A DNA stretch of 64,000 bases from Aurantimonas sp. 22II-16-19i. GTDB lineage: Bacteria; Pseudomonadota; Alphaproteobacteria; Rhizobiales; Rhizobiaceae. Below the pieces are notes generated by a model. The model saw only the letters and a program-made list of their open reading frames with translations. It did no database searches and was not told where the DNA came from. The stretch is from contig NZ_AQQS01000001.1 in the NCBI RefSeq assembly GCF_002088275.1, positions 489,012 through 553,011 of the forward strand, given 5' to 3'. The position numbers were made by a program, and so were the translations under genes. Positions 61,518 through 64,000 of the stretch are shown here, one piece after another (within the stretch, counting starts at the first letter, position 1; each line of letters starts with the position of its first letter).

Positions 61518-61970
61518 TCAGCCGCCGCAGCCGCCGATCGTCACCTTGACTTCCTTGCGGTCCGAAAAGGTCGAGCCGTCGCTCATCCTGGCGACCGCGA
61601 TGACGTTCTGGGTCTTGGCGAGGCGGATGCGCGTCGTCGCCGCGGCGGTTCCGCTCAGCGGCGTGAAATGGAAGGTTGCGACCTCCGGATTGGGGTTGCC
61701 CTCGGCCAGGATCGTCACGGAGGCGACATAGTCCCCCTCGGTCATCGGGCTGTCGACCTCGACCGTCACCGGAACCGAATTGCCGTTCTCCGCGATCTCC
61801 GGCGCGGTCAGGGTGATCCTGCCCGGCTCCGGCGTCTTGCCGCCGGTGAAGGCGCCGATTGCCGCATCGGCCGCCTCCACCGTCGCCCAGGCCGGCCGCG
61901 CCAGCATCGCCACGCCGGCCATCGCCGTCAGGGAGGCCGTTCCCGCCAGAAGTCTACGCCGCGTCATCAT
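61518..61970 (-). CDS. soxY: Sulfur carrier protein SoxY
   Basis: This 150-residue carrier has a Tat signal (TRRRLLAGTASL) and the C-terminal swinging arm TIGGCGG, whose Cys binds the sulfur substrate. That Cys needs to be kept reduced by a thioredoxin-like partner. Confidence 0.97.
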   Translation of the reverse strand: MMTRRRLLAGTASLTAMAGVAMLARPAWATVEAADAAIGAFTGGKTPEPGRITLTAPEIAENGNSVPVTVEVDSPMTEGDYVASVTILAEGNPNPEVATFHFTPLSGTAAATTRIRLAKTQNVIAVARMSDGSTFSDRKEVKVTIGGCGG

Positions 61971-61983
61971 CTGGGTTTTCTCC

Positions 61984-62445
61984 TCATTCGCCCTTCAGCG
62001 TGGTCAGATAAGCGACGACGTCCTCGACGTCCTTGGCGCTCAGGATCGTCTTGTCCTTGAACTCCTCGGCGACGTCGACGCCGACATCGAGCGAGTAAAA
62101 GCCCGGCATCATCGTTTCCGGCCCGAACACCGTCTTGGCATTCACGACGATGGCGCGAAGCTGTGCCGCCTCCCAGCGGTCGCCGACACCATCGAGGGCC
62201 GGCCCGACCGTGCCCTGGAAGAGCTCGCTCTTCAGGTCGGCATTGACGTGGCAGGCGAGGCAGTTGCCGAGGCCGCGATCGGCGAAGACCTTGCGACCGG
62301 CGACAGGGTCTCCGCCCGCCTCGGAGATCGGTTGCGCCACCGCCATGTCGTCGACGGCCACCGCGCCCGGCGCGGTTTCGGCCGCGGCCGGCGCCGCCGC
62401 GAACAGAGCGACCAGGACGACGCTTCGCTTGCAAATGCGGTTCAT
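61984..62445 (-). CDS. soxX: L-cysteine S-thiosulfotransferase subunit SoxX
   Basis: This 153-residue monoheme c-type cytochrome has a signal peptide (1-22) and one heme site CLACH. The Met ligand is probably in ETMMPGFY. It is the first gene of the cluster. Confidence 0.96.
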   Translation of the reverse strand: MNRICKRSVVLVALFAAAPAAAETAPGAVAVDDMAVAQPISEAGGDPVAGRKVFADRGLGNCLACHVNADLKSELFQGTVGPALDGVGDRWEAAQLRAIVVNAKTVFGPETMMPGFYSLDVGVDVAEEFKDKTILSAKDVEDVVAYLTTLKGE

Positions 62446-62524
62446 AGCCAGGTTTTCCTCCCGTGCCGTCGCCGGCGCATCGGACGTTGCCGATGACGAT
62501 CAGCCTAGCCGAGATCGAAATAAA

Positions 62525-62555
62525 TGCAAGGATATAATTTTTTGAATGTATTGCA
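62525..62555 (-). promoter_or_regulatory. AT-rich sox promoter region with inverted repeat
   Basis: In the 223-base gap upstream of soxX, TGCAA and TTGCA arms flank an AT-rich core holding ATAT-AATTTTTT-GAAT. This resembles one and a half sites of the ATTC-N8-GAAT element bound by ArsR-family sulfide sensors (SqrR/BigR). It is the only strongly AT-rich patch nearby and probably contains the sox promoter. Confidence 0.35.
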
Positions 62556-62668
62556 GTGCAGCAGCGCGTCCCCGGCCGGTGCTCGAAGGAGCCGGCCGGC
62601 GTATGAACCCCGCGCCGCGATTGAGCGTCGACGCCTTGGCGCCGGTCCGATCCCGGTGCCGGGCGGCT

Positions 62669-64000
62669 TCAGGGCGCCACCTTGCCGGTGCCGTGTGGCT
62701 CCGCCCTCAGGGCGCGCAGCGCGTTGAGGATGACCGCGACGTCGATCACCTCCTGCACCAGCGCCCCCTGGACCGGCGGCAGCAGCCCCGCGGCGGCAAG
62801 CAGCATCCCGGCGCCGGACAGGCCGATGCCCGCCGCGACGCTCTGGAGCGCGATCCTGCGCGAACGCCGGGCGATCGTCATGGCGTCCGCAAGCCCGTCC
62901 AGCCGGTCGCGGAGCAGGATGCCGTCGGCGGCTTCGGCGGCCGCGGCCGTTCCCCTCGCCCCCATGGCGATGCCGAGATCCGCCTCGACGAGGGCCGGCG
63001 CGTCGTTGACCCCGTCGCCGACCATCATCACGACTCCATGCGCCTTCTCCCGGCGCACCAGGTCGATCTTGTCTCCCGGCGCGAGATCGGCGGCGATCGC
63101 ATCCAGATCGACATGCTGCGCGAGCGCGCGCGCGACGTCGTCCCGATCGCCCGTCGCAAGCACGATCCGCCGGACGCCGAGCTTGCGCATCCGGGCCAGG
63201 GTCTCGCCAACATCGCCGCGAAGCCCATCCCGCAAGAGGATCAGGCCGGCGAAGTGGCCATCGACGGACACGGCCACGGAGACTGCGCCGGGAGCCACCG
63301 CCGCACGCAACTTGCCCGCCTCGCCTGCCGGAAGCGCCGCCGCGACGAAGGCCTTCCCGCCGACGCGAACGCGGCGGTGCCCGATCATCCCCTCGACGCC
63401 CTCACCGGCGGTCTCGCGGCCCTCCCGGGGAAGTTCGAGGGCCAGGCCACCCGCCTGAGCAGCCGTCACGATGGCTCTCGCCATCCCATGCTGCGACACC
63501 TGGTCGAGGCTGGCCGCCAGGCGCAGCACCTCCGCCCCGTCCCAGCCCGGCGCCAGAACGATCTCGGAGACCTCGGCGATGCCGTGGGTCAGCGTCCCGG
63601 TCTTGTCGATGACCAGCGTGTCGATCCGGCCGAGGGTTTCCAGGGCGCCTCCCCCCTTGACGAGGACGCCGATCCGCGCCGCCCGGGAGATGCCGGCGAC
63701 GATGGCGACGGGGACGGCGAGGATCAGCGGACAGGGGGTGGCGACGACCAGCACGGCAACGGCCCGGACGGGATCGCCGGAAAGCCACCAGGCGACACCG
63801 GCGAGGACCAGCGTCGCCAGCATGAATCCGAGCGCATAGCGGTCGGCAAGGCGGGTCATCGGCGCCTGCGACCGGGTCGCCTCTTCGACGAGGCGGACGA
63901 TGCCGGCATAGGTGCTGCGGGCGGCGGTCTCCTCGGCGAGAAGGTCGAAGGCGCCGCCGACATTCGTCGAGCCGCTGCGGACCGGCTCCCCCCCCCCCCC
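62669..64000 (-). CDS. Heavy-metal P1B-type ATPase (5' truncated)
   Basis: The 443 C-terminal residues of a metal-exporting ATPase are visible; the gene runs past the window end. The actuator-domain end (PVRSGSTNVGGAF), membrane motif ATPCPL, phosphorylation site DKTGTLTH and hinge MVGDGVNDAP are present. The transmembrane triplet is TPC, not CPC, so the metal is not predictable. The first visible codons are within a 13-base G run (minus strand) and should not be trusted. Confidence 0.9.
   Translation of the reverse strand, partial: GGGGEPVRSGSTNVGGAFDLLAEETAARSTYAGIVRLVEEATRSQAPMTRLADRYALGFMLATLVLAGVAWWLSGDPVRAVAVLVVATPCPLILAVPVAIVAGISRAARIGVLVKGGGALETLGRIDTLVIDKTGTLTHGIAEVSEIVLAPGWDGAEVLRLAASLDQVSQHGMARAIVTAAQAGGLALELPREGRETAGEGVEGMIGHRRVRVGGKAFVAAALPAGEAGKLRAAVAPGAVSVAVSVDGHFAGLILLRDGLRGDVGETLARMRKLGVRRIVLATGDRDDVARALAQHVDLDAIAADLAPGDKIDLVRREKAHGVVMMVGDGVNDAPALVEADLGIAMGARGTAAAAEAADGILLRDRLDGLADAMTIARRSRRIALQSVAAGIGLSGAGMLLAAAGLLPPVQGALVQEVIDVAVILNALRALRAEPHGTGKVAP

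Overview
The window is high-GC, gene-dense chromosomal DNA from an alphaproteobacterium, most likely of the order Hyphomicrobiales (Rhizobiales); a marine or aerial Aurantimonadaceae-like genus would fit but is only a guess. The grounds are the divK-pleD cell-cycle pair, a short class-3 ProRS next to lolC-lolD and dnaE, RNase E together with RNase J, alphaproteobacterial-type LexA boxes (GTTC-N7-GTTC), DUF1467 and DUF3572 genes, and a nuo operon running into birA-rnj-mce. Both window ends cut genes: a DUF455 gene at the left and a P1B-type ATPase at the right. The last 13 bases are a run of C that looks like a contig edge or sequencing artefact.

Region 1 (1-12.2 kb) is envelope and RNA housekeeping: a DUF455 ferritin-like protein, an anchored M23 peptidase, an AT-rich orphan gene, prfB with its intact programmed +1 frameshift, penicillin-binding protein 1A, an AmiC-type amidase, and RNase E behind an 849-base divergent gap. 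Region 2 (13-21.3 kb) has pleD and divK, a DUF3572 gene, a HAD-like gene, dinB and dnaE. dinB carries a perfect LexA box. A second perfect LexA box, beside dnaE, precedes an unlisted 28-codon membrane-peptide gene; this is the best candidate here for an undescribed function. Region 3 (21.4-28.4 kb) has lolD-lolC-proS, an orphan structured RNA with a textbook terminator, DUF1467, methylmalonyl-CoA epimerase and RNase J.

Region 4 (28.5-46.4 kb) is one long minus-strand operon holding all 14 complex I genes, nuoA to nuoN, followed by birA. It is interrupted by four non-nuo genes: a GFA-family protein, a Uma2 nuclease-like protein, a small coiled-coil protein and a two-helix membrane protein. NuoE carries a roughly 290-residue C-terminal extension ending in a helix-hairpin-helix-like segment.

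Region 5 (46.6-55.5 kb) has a tRNA-Asp with a clear promoter, a methyltransferase, and a QseBC/PmrAB-like two-component pair. That pair diverges from a tightly overlapping operon for DsbD, a membrane TlpA-type thioredoxin, two L,D-transpeptidase lipoproteins and a Tat-exported DsbA-like protein. A perfect CTTAAG-N5-CTTAAG site lies between the two transcription units.

Region 6 (55.6-62.7 kb) is a thiosulfate-oxidation (Sox) cluster read soxX-Y-Z-A-B-C-D and then a DsrE-like gene. Recognisable soxV/soxW genes are absent from the cluster, and the neighbouring DsbD/TlpA pair could supply the reductant that SoxYZ needs. Complex I, the Sox system and the thiol-redox operon together suggest an aerobic heterotroph that can gain energy from reduced sulfur.
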